DNA of 64,000 nt from Onthomorpha sp937906975 (GTDB lineage Bacteria; Bacteroidota; Bacteroidia; Bacteroidales; P3): NCBI GenBank assembly GCA_045614605.1, contig JAZLDH010000021.1, positions 1 to 64,000 of the forward strand, written 5' to 3'. Numbering within the stretch: the first letter of the stretch is position 1; every line of letters starts with the position of its first letter. This document shows positions 40,143 through 49,361 of this stretch, one piece after another. Both the position numbers and the translations under genes were made by a program. The notes under the pieces are model-generated. The model searched no databases, had not been told where the DNA came from, and worked only from the letters and a program-made list of their open reading frames with translations.

Positions 40143-43094
40143 TTATCGTGTTAATATTAATTTGACTTCTTTAACTTCTTTTTTATCTAACTTGTTTTCT
40201 ATTCTTAATATGTATATTCCATTAGTTAGGTTTGATAATGGCAAGTCTATGTTTTGCTCTGAGGATTCAAAGCTTGATATTTTTCTTGCATTTGAGTCAA
40301 ATATTGTAATGTGTAATGGTTGTTGTGATTGGTTTGTTAAAACTGATTTTCCTTTGCTTGGGTTTGGATATATATAGTAAGTTGTATTGTTTTCTATCTC
40401 TGAAAGCGACACATCTTGAACAACATTTATTTTCAATGTGTCTGAGTATGATATTGGACATGTGCCTAATTGTACTACTGCTCTTATATATACCGAGTCT
40501 AAAAGGTTAGGATTGTAAAGGATTGTTGTGTCTTGTTGGGTTTGTGCTATTTCTTGCCAATTAAAGTCTGCATTTGCTTCTTCCCAACGAAGGATTTCTC
40601 CTGTGTTAGAGGCTAATGAAAGTGTATCTGTTTCGGAGCTTATCCATTCGGTTTTACCATTTATCTTGCCAGCCTTAGATTTCAAGACTGTCATTTCAAC
40701 AACGTTACTTGTATCTCTAATTGCCAATGAGCCAACTATTCTTCTGAATTGAGTTGTTTCGCTAAGCGTTCCAACAGAATAGTTCTTTCCATTTCCTTCT
40801 TCATCTATATCTTCCCACGATGAGCCATTTTCTTTTCTTTGCCATTGATAGGTGAAGTTTCCTTGACCTTCTGTTGGTTGGCTTCCAAGAATCATTCCAA
40901 AATCTGATTGTTCGCAAAGTGTTGTACCGCCTGTTATGATGTTATTTTCAACAGGTATGAATGTAGTTATTGCAGATTTTTGAGTAGCGTATTTTATTCC
41001 TAACTCTGTTCTTGCATACATTCTAAAATAATATTTTGTTGCTTGTTCAAGTCCTGTTATTTCCACTGTGAATGTTGAGCAATCTCCATCTAAGCTTACA
41101 ACTTCATCATTCATATCTGGACTCTCTTCTGTTGAATAGCATATTCCATGTTCCAAAATAGGGAAATCTCCTTCCACTAACTTAGTTCCTCCAACGCTCA
41201 TGCTGTTTAATGAAATATTAGTTGCAGAATTTGTTCTAAGAAGTGGCTGACCATCAACTGTTGTGAACGTTTTGGCTTCTCCATATACTTGATCTTCATT
41301 TGAAATATATGCTGCTCTATAATAGTAAGTCTTAGCGTATGATAGGTTGTCAAGGATTGCAATTAAGGTATCTCCACTAAATGTGTTTGCTTCATAATAT
41401 ACTTGTGTAGAGAAGTCTTGTAGAGTATCTACTGCAAAGCCTTTTATATCATATTCACGCAAACCAGCATATACTTCTAAACCTTTTACACGGTAAGAGG
41501 TGTTTGTTAGTTTTTCAAAGCCGTGTAGAGTTTCCACAACAGCAGAGGTGTCTGGAATTAGAAAACGAAAACGAATGCAATTATCAGCAGTATCACGAGT
41601 TATGCAAGTAATTGGTTTGTTTAACGCATTTCCGTTCCATAATCTACTATTTGGAAGTGAGTAATCTGTAAAGAAATTATTATATTGTTGCGATGGGAAA
41701 ACATCAGAAGCCAAAGTGTTTTCGCTTTCATCTCTATCTGCTTCTTCTATGTCGTATTTTTGATAATTAGGATTGCTATTTATGTTGTAATCTCCCTCTT
41801 GCTTTACGTGATATATCAATCCGCCATCATTAGGTAAGTAACTATCCCAAGAGGAACGTTGTCTGTTTTCAAAAATAAAAAATTCATCACTATTAGGTGA
41901 GGTAATAATGTATGCTTTATTGCTATCCATCAACGGAGGCAAAACATATTCTCCTGCAACTGTTAGGGTATCAAGTTGTAACCAATTTAAACGATATTTT
42001 TCGTATGCGGTAAATGAAGCTGGGGTGTTGCTATAATTGTTATAACTACCAGATGCCATTATACTCCATTTATTTATTGCTGTTGCTTGCCCTCCTGAGC
42101 CTTCGTAGTCAGTATCATACAAGTCTGGCAAGCCTAAAACGTGTCCAAACTCATGACAAATTGTTCCTATTCCGTCCATTCCACTACCCATTCTTTCGGC
42201 AGAGCAAGAATAATCCTTTAATCTAACTCCATCAAATTGAATATTAAAGGTGTCTGATGGATAAAAACTCCAACGATGTGGCCAAATTGCATCGGTTTCT
42301 CCTGTTGAGGCTTCTCCTGCTCCTGCAAAAATAACGTGAACTGCGTCAATTATTCCATCTCCATTCATATCAAATTGAGAAAAATCAACATCGTTATTCG
42401 CTAATGCACAAGCCTCTGCAACCATTGCCTTAGGATTTACATCGGAAAAAGACGGGCATGTTGCACCATAAAAAGCCATAGGTTGAGACAAGGTATAAGG
42501 CCCAACAACAGTAGGATTTAAATTTAATTGTCCAAAAGAAACATCATAATAATAATCTTTCACACTACCTGTTGCGCCATTACGATTATATCCCGGCTGA
42601 GAAAGCAAAGAATCAAAGTCCTCTTGCTGATAAGTGAATGCTCTATCTGCAAAAGACACCAATACAATTAACAAATTATTCTCTCCAACAGTGGGATAAT
42701 TTGTTTCTATTTTAGCAAAAGGCTGTCTTTTATTTGTTATTTGCTCGCTTGAAAAACCTAATCTTTTATCTATTGTGGCTAAAAAATCATTTTCTGCTTT
42801 CGTTCTCAGAGTTTGATTTGCAGCAATGTGATTAGAGGGTAATAAATTGCCGTTCAAGTCTTTATAAGCATAACAATAATCCCCCCTTTCATTTAAAAGA
42901 ATTGTGTAACCATCTATTGTGCGTCCAAAATTCACACTTTCATCTCCTATTAAATAGAAATTCAGCAATCTTTTATCTGATTGTGTGATGGTTTTCATCG
43001 TTGTATCAGCAGGTACTGCTATTACTTTATAGGATGCTAAGAAAAAAATTATTAATACAAAGAGATATTTTAATAATCCTAAGCCTTTTTTCAT
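40143..43094 (-). CDS. Secreted M6 family metalloprotease paralogue, T9SS type A cargo
   Basis: 983 aa with signal peptide (ends ...YKVIAVPA). Same layout as the 37105-40101 protein: prodomain, M6 catalytic domain with 'HEFGHVLGLPDLYDTDYEG', FN3-like modules, an Ig-like module with 'YQWQRKENGSSWEDI', and T9SS C-terminal domain ('YYIYPNPSKGKSVL', 'NGIYILRIENK'). The two catalytic domains are clearly homologous but diverged, so the duplication is not recent. Substrate unknown. Its promoter is at 43125-43156 and it heads the M6-M6-ridA run. Confidence 0.92.
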   Translation of the reverse strand: MKKGLGLLKYLFVLIIFFLASYKVIAVPADTTMKTITQSDKRLLNFYLIGDESVNFGRTIDGYTILLNERGDYCYAYKDLNGNLLPSNHIAANQTLRTKAENDFLATIDKRLGFSSEQITNKRQPFAKIETNYPTVGENNLLIVLVSFADRAFTYQQEDFDSLLSQPGYNRNGATGSVKDYYYDVSFGQLNLNPTVVGPYTLSQPMAFYGATCPSFSDVNPKAMVAEACALANNDVDFSQFDMNGDGIIDAVHVIFAGAGEASTGETDAIWPHRWSFYPSDTFNIQFDGVRLKDYSCSAERMGSGMDGIGTICHEFGHVLGLPDLYDTDYEGSGGQATAINKWSIMASGSYNNYSNTPASFTAYEKYRLNWLQLDTLTVAGEYVLPPLMDSNKAYIITSPNSDEFFIFENRQRSSWDSYLPNDGGLIYHVKQEGDYNINSNPNYQKYDIEEADRDESENTLASDVFPSQQYNNFFTDYSLPNSRLWNGNALNKPITCITRDTADNCIRFRFLIPDTSAVVETLHGFEKLTNTSYRVKGLEVYAGLREYDIKGFAVDTLQDFSTQVYYEANTFSGDTLIAILDNLSYAKTYYYRAAYISNEDQVYGEAKTFTTVDGQPLLRTNSATNISLNSMSVGGTKLVEGDFPILEHGICYSTEESPDMNDEVVSLDGDCSTFTVEITGLEQATKYYFRMYARTELGIKYATQKSAITTFIPVENNIITGGTTLCEQSDFGMILGSQPTEGQGNFTYQWQRKENGSSWEDIDEEGNGKNYSVGTLSETTQFRRIVGSLAIRDTSNVVEMTVLKSKAGKINGKTEWISSETDTLSLASNTGEILRWEEANADFNWQEIAQTQQDTTILYNPNLLDSVYIRAVVQLGTCPISYSDTLKINVVQDVSLSEIENNTTYYIYPNPSKGKSVLTNQSQQPLHITIFDSNARKISSFESSEQNIDLPLSNLTNGIYILRIENKLDKKEVKEVKLILTR

Positions 43095-43124
43095 TTTTCT
43101 ACGTTTAAATTTAATTTAAGCTGG

Positions 43125-43156
43125 CAAAATTACAACATTAATAGGATTATGACAAA
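43125..43156 (-). promoter_or_regulatory. Promoter of the M6 protease run
   Basis: TTTG (43153-43156), 20-nt spacer, TAATTTTG (43125-43132) on the minus strand, 30 nt before the ATG at 43094. Confidence 0.8.
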
Positions 43157-43183
43157 AAAAAATAAAAGAAGTTTAAAAAAAAG

Positions 43184-43221
43184 CAAAAAAAGAGGGCAAC
43201 TCTTATTAAGAATTGCCCTCT
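43184..43221 (-). terminator. Terminator of the large T9SS cargo gene
   Basis: Perfect 9-bp stem AGAGGGCAA (43191-43199) / TTGCCCTCT (43213-43221) followed on the minus strand by T7. It lies about 20 nt beyond the stop at 43241. Confidence 0.9.
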
Positions 43222-43240
43222 AAAATTTTATTTTTTATTC

Positions 43241-45526
43241 TTATTTGCTAACAACAAATTTCTTTGTTTGTTTTTCACCATTAACGTTTAATGTGTAGAA
43301 ATAAGTTCCGTTTGCCAAGTTAGCTGTGTTTACGTTTACTGTGTAAGTAGTTCCAGCTGTTTGGTTTCCTTCTTCCATATTCATAACAACTCTTCCCATT
43401 AAGTCAGTGATAACGATGCTAACATTACCTGATTTGTTTAAAGAATAAGATATTGTTGCATTGTTTGCAGCTGGGTTAGGGTAAGCGTTTAATGAAGATG
43501 CAACTGCTATTTCTTCAGATAAAGAACGAGTTGAAGCATCTCCAATTACCATACGGATAAGAGGAGTTTTTCCATCGCAATAGTCAGCGAAGTAGAATGA
43601 TCCACCCCATGCGTAGTTAGCTGAAGCTGGTAAACCAGGAGTGAAGATTAACATTAATGAGTTAAGGTAATCTGTTCCAGGTCCGAATGTGTTAGTTACT
43701 TGTGGAGAGTCAGAACCAATCATGAATCTACCGTTAGCTGCCATTCTGTAGCAAGCATAGTAAGTTTCTTCTGGCACTAATTCAACACTGTTTTTGAAAG
43801 GAAGATAGATAGATCTGAATTGATCTGGTCCTATTACGTCTAAGAATTCAGGATCTGAACATAAACCGTTGTTTAAGTCGTTAGATTGAACTTCGTAAAC
43901 TTCTGATTCAACTGGAACATCCCAAGCATCAAATACTTCTTCTACTAATTCATCATAAGTTGCAGCTTCCCAATTGATTTTTCTCAATTTAGCTTTGATT
44001 TGAGCACCAGCAACGCAAGAGTCTAAGTGTGCAACAACTTCAACACCATTGATATAAACTTCTTCATTTCTATCTGTGCTAATTGCTGTGTAAGGAAGAC
44101 AGATTTCATATCCTTCTCTGTTCCATGCAGCATTGTCTGTTAAGTAAACATTTAGACCGCTTTTTACTAATCCATAACGGAAAGCACCCCATCGTTCAAC
44201 AAGGAAGTTTCTGTCTTTTGCCCAACGATAAGAACCGTTTAATTCAGGAGCAGCTTCTACAACTTCAAAATATGTAGTATCACCTAATGAAATAGGAGCT
44301 TCTAAAGCAGAAGATGTGATAGTAGATATAGCAGCATAAGAACCTGGAGTTCCAGAAGGTAATCTGTTGCTCATTGCCATTACGCTAACAGCTCTTCTTG
44401 CAGCCCAAGTTGTATCAGAACCATTTACGCTTTCTGCAACTGAATCTGTAGTGTTTAATAAAGCAACTTGTTCAGAAACGTTTGCTGATACTTGAGTGTA
44501 AATATCTTCTCCACCTTCAGTAGTAGCAAATTCTATTGAATAGAAACCGTTATTCAAAACAGCATCTGTTAGATCTGTTGCTCCTGTGTTTTCAAGAGTA
44601 ACTGCATAAATTACTGTATCAGGAGTTATGATTGCAGGTATAGTGTGGTAACCACCAGTGCAATATTGTTTTTTAACGATATCAACTCTGTTTTCAGGAG
44701 ATTCTTGATATGTAATATCATCTATGAACCAGAAATAAGAGTGTGGTTGTTCTGCATTTGAAGGAGAGATGTATCTGAATCTGATGTAAGTTAATTGATC
44801 AGCTGTTGCTCCAACTGCATTTGCATTAGGTGTGTTGTTTGGTAAAGTTACTCTTTTACCAGAGAAATATGAATCGTTAGCATTCATTTCAATACCTCTT
44901 ACGTTAAATTCTAATGAATCGTAAGTTGTAAATGAAGGGTCATTACTCCATTCTACGAAATAACGATCAGCATTGAAACGCATCAAACATTGGTTGAATG
45001 TGATATCAACACCATTTGTTCCAAAAGCTGCGATAGGACTAGTTAATTGTACATAAGCGTCCATGTGTCCTACGTTCAAGTTTTGGTCTTCGATTGTTAA
45101 AAGGTCAAGATAAGCGAATCCGTTAGCCCATGTTGGATTTACATAACCACGACCGTCAGAGAATAACCACCAACCATCAGCAGGGTTTCCGTCTTCATCT
45201 ATGATTCCTAACCATGTATTCAAAACTTCACCTTGAGGTCCGAATAATGTGTTAGTATCTGCTTGAAGATTCCAGCCAAATCCTGATACTGTGTGAGCAG
45301 CATTTGTTCCGAATGTATAAGCTGTTGCATCAGAGAAGTCACATAAAACTTCTGCTTCGCCATCTTTTGCAGACAATTGTACTGCTTGTTTTCCTTTCAC
45401 TGTTTGTCTTTCTACTTGACTAACAGCTTTTTTTTGCATTTGTTTATCAGCTTTAACCATACCAACTTGAGCGAACAAGCCAGTTGAGCCAAGCAACAAT
45501 GCTAATGCTAATAATGTTCTCTTCAT
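43241..45526 (-). CDS. Large secreted protein with T9SS type A sorting domain
   Basis: 761 aa with signal peptide (MKRTLLALALLLGSTGLFAQ). The N-terminal half contains a jelly-roll-like segment ('DFSDATAYTFGTN', '...YFVEWSNDPSFTTYDSLEF') suggestive of a choice-of-anchor/MAM-like domain, followed by beta-sandwich modules. The C-terminal 80 residues are a T9SS type A domain ('LNAYPNPAANNATISYSL', 'ITDLMGRVVMNM', 'LANGTYFYTLNVNGEKQT'). Codon choice looks more uniform than in neighbours, with heavy use of GAT/GAA/GCT, which could mean high expression. No enzyme motif seen; probably a surface or matrix protein. Single-gene unit with promoter and terminator. Confidence 0.88.
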   Translation of the reverse strand: MKRTLLALALLLGSTGLFAQVGMVKADKQMQKKAVSQVERQTVKGKQAVQLSAKDGEAEVLCDFSDATAYTFGTNAAHTVSGFGWNLQADTNTLFGPQGEVLNTWLGIIDEDGNPADGWWLFSDGRGYVNPTWANGFAYLDLLTIEDQNLNVGHMDAYVQLTSPIAAFGTNGVDITFNQCLMRFNADRYFVEWSNDPSFTTYDSLEFNVRGIEMNANDSYFSGKRVTLPNNTPNANAVGATADQLTYIRFRYISPSNAEQPHSYFWFIDDITYQESPENRVDIVKKQYCTGGYHTIPAIITPDTVIYAVTLENTGATDLTDAVLNNGFYSIEFATTEGGEDIYTQVSANVSEQVALLNTTDSVAESVNGSDTTWAARRAVSVMAMSNRLPSGTPGSYAAISTITSSALEAPISLGDTTYFEVVEAAPELNGSYRWAKDRNFLVERWGAFRYGLVKSGLNVYLTDNAAWNREGYEICLPYTAISTDRNEEVYINGVEVVAHLDSCVAGAQIKAKLRKINWEAATYDELVEEVFDAWDVPVESEVYEVQSNDLNNGLCSDPEFLDVIGPDQFRSIYLPFKNSVELVPEETYYACYRMAANGRFMIGSDSPQVTNTFGPGTDYLNSLMLIFTPGLPASANYAWGGSFYFADYCDGKTPLIRMVIGDASTRSLSEEIAVASSLNAYPNPAANNATISYSLNKSGNVSIVITDLMGRVVMNMEEGNQTAGTTYTVNVNTANLANGTYFYTLNVNGEKQTKKFVVSK

Positions 45527-45579
45527 TTTTTTAATTTGTTTTTTGTAAGAAATTAATAATTTACACTTTTAATCGGGTG

Positions 45580-45610
45580 CAAATATACTACTTTTGTCTT
45601 TAACGACAAA
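45580..45610 (-). promoter_or_regulatory. Promoter of the large T9SS cargo gene
   Basis: TTTG (45607-45610), 19-nt spacer, TATATTTG (45580-45587) on the minus strand: an ideal Bacteroidota promoter, fitting high expression. Confidence 0.85.
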
Positions 45611-45651
45611 CATTCTTATGTTTTTTTTGTTCATTTTTTCTTTAAAAATCT

Positions 45652-45659
45652 TACCTTTG
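45652..45659 (+). promoter_or_regulatory. -7 element of the Mpl-like gene
   Basis: TACCTTTG, 19 nt before the ATG at 45679; a TTTG at 45626-45629 gives a 22-nt spacer. Confidence 0.7.
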
Positions 45660-45678
45660 CACCTAAAATAACAGAAAA

Positions 45679-47034
45679 ATGAGGGTACATTTCATAGCCA
45701 TAGGCGGAAGTGCAATGCATAATTTGGCAATTGCATTAAAACTAAAAGGATTCAACGTAAGCGGTTCTGACGATGAAATATTTGAACCAGCAAAATCAAG
45801 ATTAGAAAAACATTCCTTATTACCCAACGAAATAGGTTGGAATCCTGATAAAATAGACAATACAATAGAGGCAGTAATTCTTGGAATGCACGCAAAAAGT
45901 GATAATCCAGAACTATTAAAAGCCAAAGAACTTGGATTAAAGATTTACTCTTATCCAGAATATCTTTACGAGGCGAGCAAAGACAAAACAAGAATAGTAG
46001 TAGGTGGCAGTCATGGAAAAACAACTATAACAGCCATGATTCTACATGTGATGCAAAATTTAGGCATTGCAACAGATTATATGGTGGGAGCGAAACTTGA
46101 AGGCTTCGATGTAATGGTTAAAATGAGCGATGCACCATATATGGTATTAGAAGGCGATGAATACCTTTCGTCTCCTATGGATTTAAGACCAAAGTTCCAT
46201 CTTTACAAACCAGATATTGCAATTATAAATGGAATTGCATGGGATCACATAAACGTCTTTCCAACTTTTGAAATATATGTGGAACAATTCAAAATCTTTG
46301 CCGACAAGATAACAGAAAATGGTAGTTTGGTATATTTCCAAGACGATGAAAATATTTGCAACATTGCAAAACAAGCAAGAAATGACGTAAAAAAACTACC
46401 ATATAGAGAGATTACACATAGAATTGAAAACAATCGCACAATAGTTATATGTGAGGGCAAAGAATATCCTTTACAAATTTTCGGCAAGCACAATCTTATC
46501 AATCTAAATGCCGCAATGACAGCCTTGGAGCAAATAGGCGTAAAAAAATCTGACTTCCTTTCTGCAATACAATCGTTCAAAGGAGCTTCAAAACGTTTAG
46601 AAATAGTAAAAGAGAGCAAGACACAAGCCTTTTACACCGACTTTGCACACTCTCCTTCTAAGCTAAAAGCAACAGTTGAGGCGATGAAAAATCAGTATAG
46701 CGAAAGAAAACTAACCGCTTGCATGGAATTGCACACCTTTTCTTCACTTACAAAAGAGTTTCTTATACAATATAAAGGTACAATGCAAGAGGTTGATAGT
46801 GCTGCTATATATTTCAACTCTCACGCCTTGGAACTAAAACGTCTTCCTAATCTTGACAAAGATATGATTCTTGATTCTTTTGACAAAATGGGATTAAAAG
46901 TTTTCACAACTACGCAGGAAGTTTTGCAATTCATAAGAGAGAATAGTCAAAACGGAGAAAACATTCTAATGATGAGTTCAAGCAATTTTGGAGGCTTGGA
47001 TTTAAAAGAATTAGCAAACGAAATAATAAAATAA
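45679..47034 (+). CDS. mpl: Mur ligase family protein, Mpl-type peptidoglycan recycling ligase
   Basis: 451 aa. 'VHFIAIGGSAMHNLAIAL' nucleotide-fold start, 'SGSDDEIFEP', the ATP loop 'VVGGSHGKTTITAMI', 'VLEGDEYLSSPMD', and 'YTDFAHSPSKLKATVEAM' in the C-terminal domain agree with UDP-N-acetylmuramate:L-alanyl-gamma-D-glutamyl-meso-diaminopimelate ligase (Mpl), not with MurC, which is shorter in the central domain and differs in the start. It re-attaches recycled tripeptide to UDP-MurNAc. Followed after 15 nt by the DUF2027-Smr gene. Confidence 0.9.
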   Translation: MRVHFIAIGGSAMHNLAIALKLKGFNVSGSDDEIFEPAKSRLEKHSLLPNEIGWNPDKIDNTIEAVILGMHAKSDNPELLKAKELGLKIYSYPEYLYEASKDKTRIVVGGSHGKTTITAMILHVMQNLGIATDYMVGAKLEGFDVMVKMSDAPYMVLEGDEYLSSPMDLRPKFHLYKPDIAIINGIAWDHINVFPTFEIYVEQFKIFADKITENGSLVYFQDDENICNIAKQARNDVKKLPYREITHRIENNRTIVICEGKEYPLQIFGKHNLINLNAAMTALEQIGVKKSDFLSAIQSFKGASKRLEIVKESKTQAFYTDFAHSPSKLKATVEAMKNQYSERKLTACMELHTFSSLTKEFLIQYKGTMQEVDSAAIYFNSHALELKRLPNLDKDMILDSFDKMGLKVFTTTQEVLQFIRENSQNGENILMMSSSNFGGLDLKELANEIIK

Positions 47035-47049
47035 ATAAAGAATAAGACA

Positions 47050-48150
47050 ATGGCAAAGTTTAAAATAGGCGATAGAGTTAAGTTTTTGAGTTCAGAAGGT
47101 GGAGGAATAATCAAAGGATTCTCAGCCACAAATGTAGCAAACGTAGAAGTAGATGGATTTGAAATACCAACCTTAGTTTCAGACTTAGTATTGGACTTTT
47201 GTGAAGACAAAGCAGGACAATATTTCTGTACAAAAGAAGAAGAAATCATAAAAAGCGAACAGACAGAAGAGAGTTTCGCTCCATCGTATCAAGAAGATGA
47301 AAGAATAAGTCCTTTGTATCTTTCAGCAATTGGAAGAAAACAAGATGAGGGTATTTATCTTTGCTTTATACCTGAGGATCAAAAATGGTTTATCTCTGGA
47401 GATATAGATGTATATTTAGTAAATAATTCACAAAACCGCATAATCTATTCAATACTCCTTTTACAAGAAGACGGATTTCATTCAGAGGATTTTGGTACAT
47501 TAGAAAAAATGGAAAAAATCCTTTTAGGTACAATTTCGAGAGAGCAAATCAGCAAATGGGAAAAAGGAGCTGTGCAAATACTTTTCCACAACGATAAAGA
47601 CACTCGCGTATTAATGCCTGCTAATTGCGAATTAAGACTAAGAGGAAGCAAGTTTTTCAAAGAAGGTTGCTATGTTGATACAGGATTTTTTAGAGAAAAA
47701 GCTCTTATGTATGAGATTTGCAAAATCAATAGCGTAAGTCAGTTTATTCAAACAAGCGTTGTAAAAGAAGAAGACAAGGTTACAAAAGAAGAAAACATAG
47801 TAGTAAATGTTGCAAAACGTGCTTACACAAACACCTTCCTTGATAAGCACATGATAAATTCCAACACCGCCGAAATAGATCTACACATTGGCGAACTTGT
47901 TGAGGACTATTATTTATTGGAAAACGAACAAATGTTAAAAATCCAATTGGAATATGCTCGCAAATGCCTAAACGAAGCCATAATTCAAGGTTTAAGCAAG
48001 GTAATCTTCATACATGGAGTTGGACAAGGCGTATTAAAATCAGAGTTGTTGAGAGAATTAAACAAATATCAAAACATTCATTACTTCGATGCCTCAATGG
48101 CGAAATATGGAGTAGGTGCAACAGAGGTGTACATAGGACAAAACAGATAG
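47050..48150 (+). CDS. DUF2027 and Smr domain protein
   Basis: 366 aa. N-terminal 'KFKIGDRVKFLSSEGGGIIKGF' small barrel resembling the KOW/MutS2-type start, a central DUF2027 region (about 80-245), and a C-terminal Smr domain with 'EIDLHIGELVEDYY' and 'VIFIHGVGQGVLKSELLREL'. Smr domains bind nucleic acid and often nick DNA or cleave RNA; in MutS2-type proteins they act on collided ribosomes or recombination intermediates. No MutS ATPase is present. Bacteroidota-typical architecture; function unproven. Probably cotranscribed with the Mur ligase and GT90 genes. Confidence 0.88.
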   Translation: MAKFKIGDRVKFLSSEGGGIIKGFSATNVANVEVDGFEIPTLVSDLVLDFCEDKAGQYFCTKEEEIIKSEQTEESFAPSYQEDERISPLYLSAIGRKQDEGIYLCFIPEDQKWFISGDIDVYLVNNSQNRIIYSILLLQEDGFHSEDFGTLEKMEKILLGTISREQISKWEKGAVQILFHNDKDTRVLMPANCELRLRGSKFFKEGCYVDTGFFREKALMYEICKINSVSQFIQTSVVKEEDKVTKEENIVVNVAKRAYTNTFLDKHMINSNTAEIDLHIGELVEDYYLLENEQMLKIQLEYARKCLNEAIIQGLSKVIFIHGVGQGVLKSELLRELNKYQNIHYFDASMAKYGVGATEVYIGQNR

Positions 48151-48156
48151 ATTCTT

Positions 48157-49095
48157 ATGAAATTTCTTTACTATTGCAAGTCTTGTTTTATGTTGTTATT
48201 GCCACAGCGTCTGTGTGAGTGGAAAAGAAAATTGTTTTTAAACAAATATTTTCCAAAATACAACTCTATTGATTTGCATTATCGTTGCAACTATTACAAT
48301 AAACTAAAACAAACCTCTCCTCTTTCGGAAAAAGCACAACAGCTCTCGCAACACAAACTCAAAAATTCTAACTTCTCAAAGGTTTACTTCTTTGACGCAT
48401 ACGAAGTAATTAGATTCTTCCCTAAATGTTTACGTTGGATTTTCAAGGCTGGCGACATAACAGATTTACAAAAAGAGCCTACAATTGTAAAAAGCCGTCC
48501 GATTGGAGAGAATAACGAAAACTCTGTGCTTTTGAAACTAAATAAGATTCGACACTTTATTTTCGTAAAAGACAGAACAAAGTTTAAAGACAAAACTCCA
48601 AAGATTCTTTTTAGAGGTGCTGCACACGGAAAACCAAATAGGCAAAAATTTATAGAAATGTATGTAAACAATCCTATGTGTGATGTAAAAGACACTGCAA
48701 AAGACTCAATCAACCCAAAAGAATGGCAAAGTAAACATCTAAGTCTTAAAGAGCAATTAAGATTCAAATACATTATGGCAATAGAAGGCAATGATGTTGC
48801 AAGTAATCTTAAATGGATTATGTCCTCTAACTCAATTGCCGTTATGCCTCGCCCAAAATATGAAACTTGGTTTATGGAGGGTTGTCTTATTCCTAACTAT
48901 CACTACATTGAAATAAAGGAAGATTTTAGCGACTTGATAGAAAGGATTACCTTTTACGAAAAAAATCCTGACAAAGCTTTGCAAATAATAAAAAATGCAA
49001 ACAAATACGTCGAACCTTTCAAGGATAAAAAAAGAGAAAAGCTGATTTCCATACTTGTAATGAAGAAATATTTTGAAAAAACGGGACAACTCTAA
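48157..49095 (+). CDS. GT90 (CAP10/LpsA-like) glycosyltransferase
   Basis: 312 aa. 'KTPKILFRGAAHGKPNRQKF', 'LSLKEQLRFKYIMAIEGNDVASNLKWIMSSNSIAV'-type core and 'MPRPKYETWFMEGCLIPNYHYIEI' are the GT90/CAP10 pattern, as in LPS core xylosyl- or glucosyltransferases (LpsA-like). A short N-terminal part may be membrane associated. It should add a sugar to LPS or another surface glycan. It starts 6 nt after the Smr gene. No terminator is obvious after it. Confidence 0.85.
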   Translation: MKFLYYCKSCFMLLLPQRLCEWKRKLFLNKYFPKYNSIDLHYRCNYYNKLKQTSPLSEKAQQLSQHKLKNSNFSKVYFFDAYEVIRFFPKCLRWIFKAGDITDLQKEPTIVKSRPIGENNENSVLLKLNKIRHFIFVKDRTKFKDKTPKILFRGAAHGKPNRQKFIEMYVNNPMCDVKDTAKDSINPKEWQSKHLSLKEQLRFKYIMAIEGNDVASNLKWIMSSNSIAVMPRPKYETWFMEGCLIPNYHYIEIKEDFSDLIERITFYEKNPDKALQIIKNANKYVEPFKDKKREKLISILVMKKYFEKTGQL

Positions 49096-49211
49096 TTAAT
49101 TATTATGCTTTTTCAACATATCTCCAACAATGCAGATGATTTTTTAGTATAAAACAGCCCAAAGGCGTCTTCAATATATATAAAAAAACTCGTTATATAT
49201 GAAAATATTTA

Positions 49212-49227
49212 TAACTTTGCAAAGTTA
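49212..49227 (+). promoter_or_regulatory. Palindromic -7 element upstream of the clan CD peptidase gene
   Basis: TAACTTTGCAAAGTTA is a perfect 16-bp palindrome, so it presents TAACTTTG on both strands. On the plus strand it would start a transcript near 49226, with a 135-nt leader. No -33 element is evident. Confidence 0.6.
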
Positions 49228-49241
49228 AACTTGTAAAAAAA

Positions 49242-49292
49242 ATGAATTTTAAATACTTATCTCTACTTTATTTAGGGGAGGAAAGGCGATAA
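49242..49292 (+). other. Possible 16-codon leader ORF ending in a hairpin
   Basis: ATG at 49242 opens a frame of 16 codons (ends ...LGEERR) stopping at a TAA (49290-49292) inside the stem of the hairpin at 49286-49309. It lies in the leader of the peptidase gene. Only its position and the purine-rich AGGGGAGGAAAGG segment argue for a role. Confidence 0.35.
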
Positions 49293-49309
49293 ACAATTTA
49301 GTTTATCGC
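49286..49309 (+). promoter_or_regulatory. Leader hairpin upstream of the clan CD peptidase gene
   Basis: GCGATAAAC (49286-49294) / GTTTATCGC (49301-49309), perfect 9-bp stem with a 6-nt loop, 52 nt before the ATG. It is not followed by a U-tract, so it is not a terminator. It may protect the message or affect translation. Confidence 0.65.
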
Positions 49310-49361
49310 AAGCATTTCGGTTATTAAACAAAATAATTTAGGAAATAAAAATATTAAAAAT

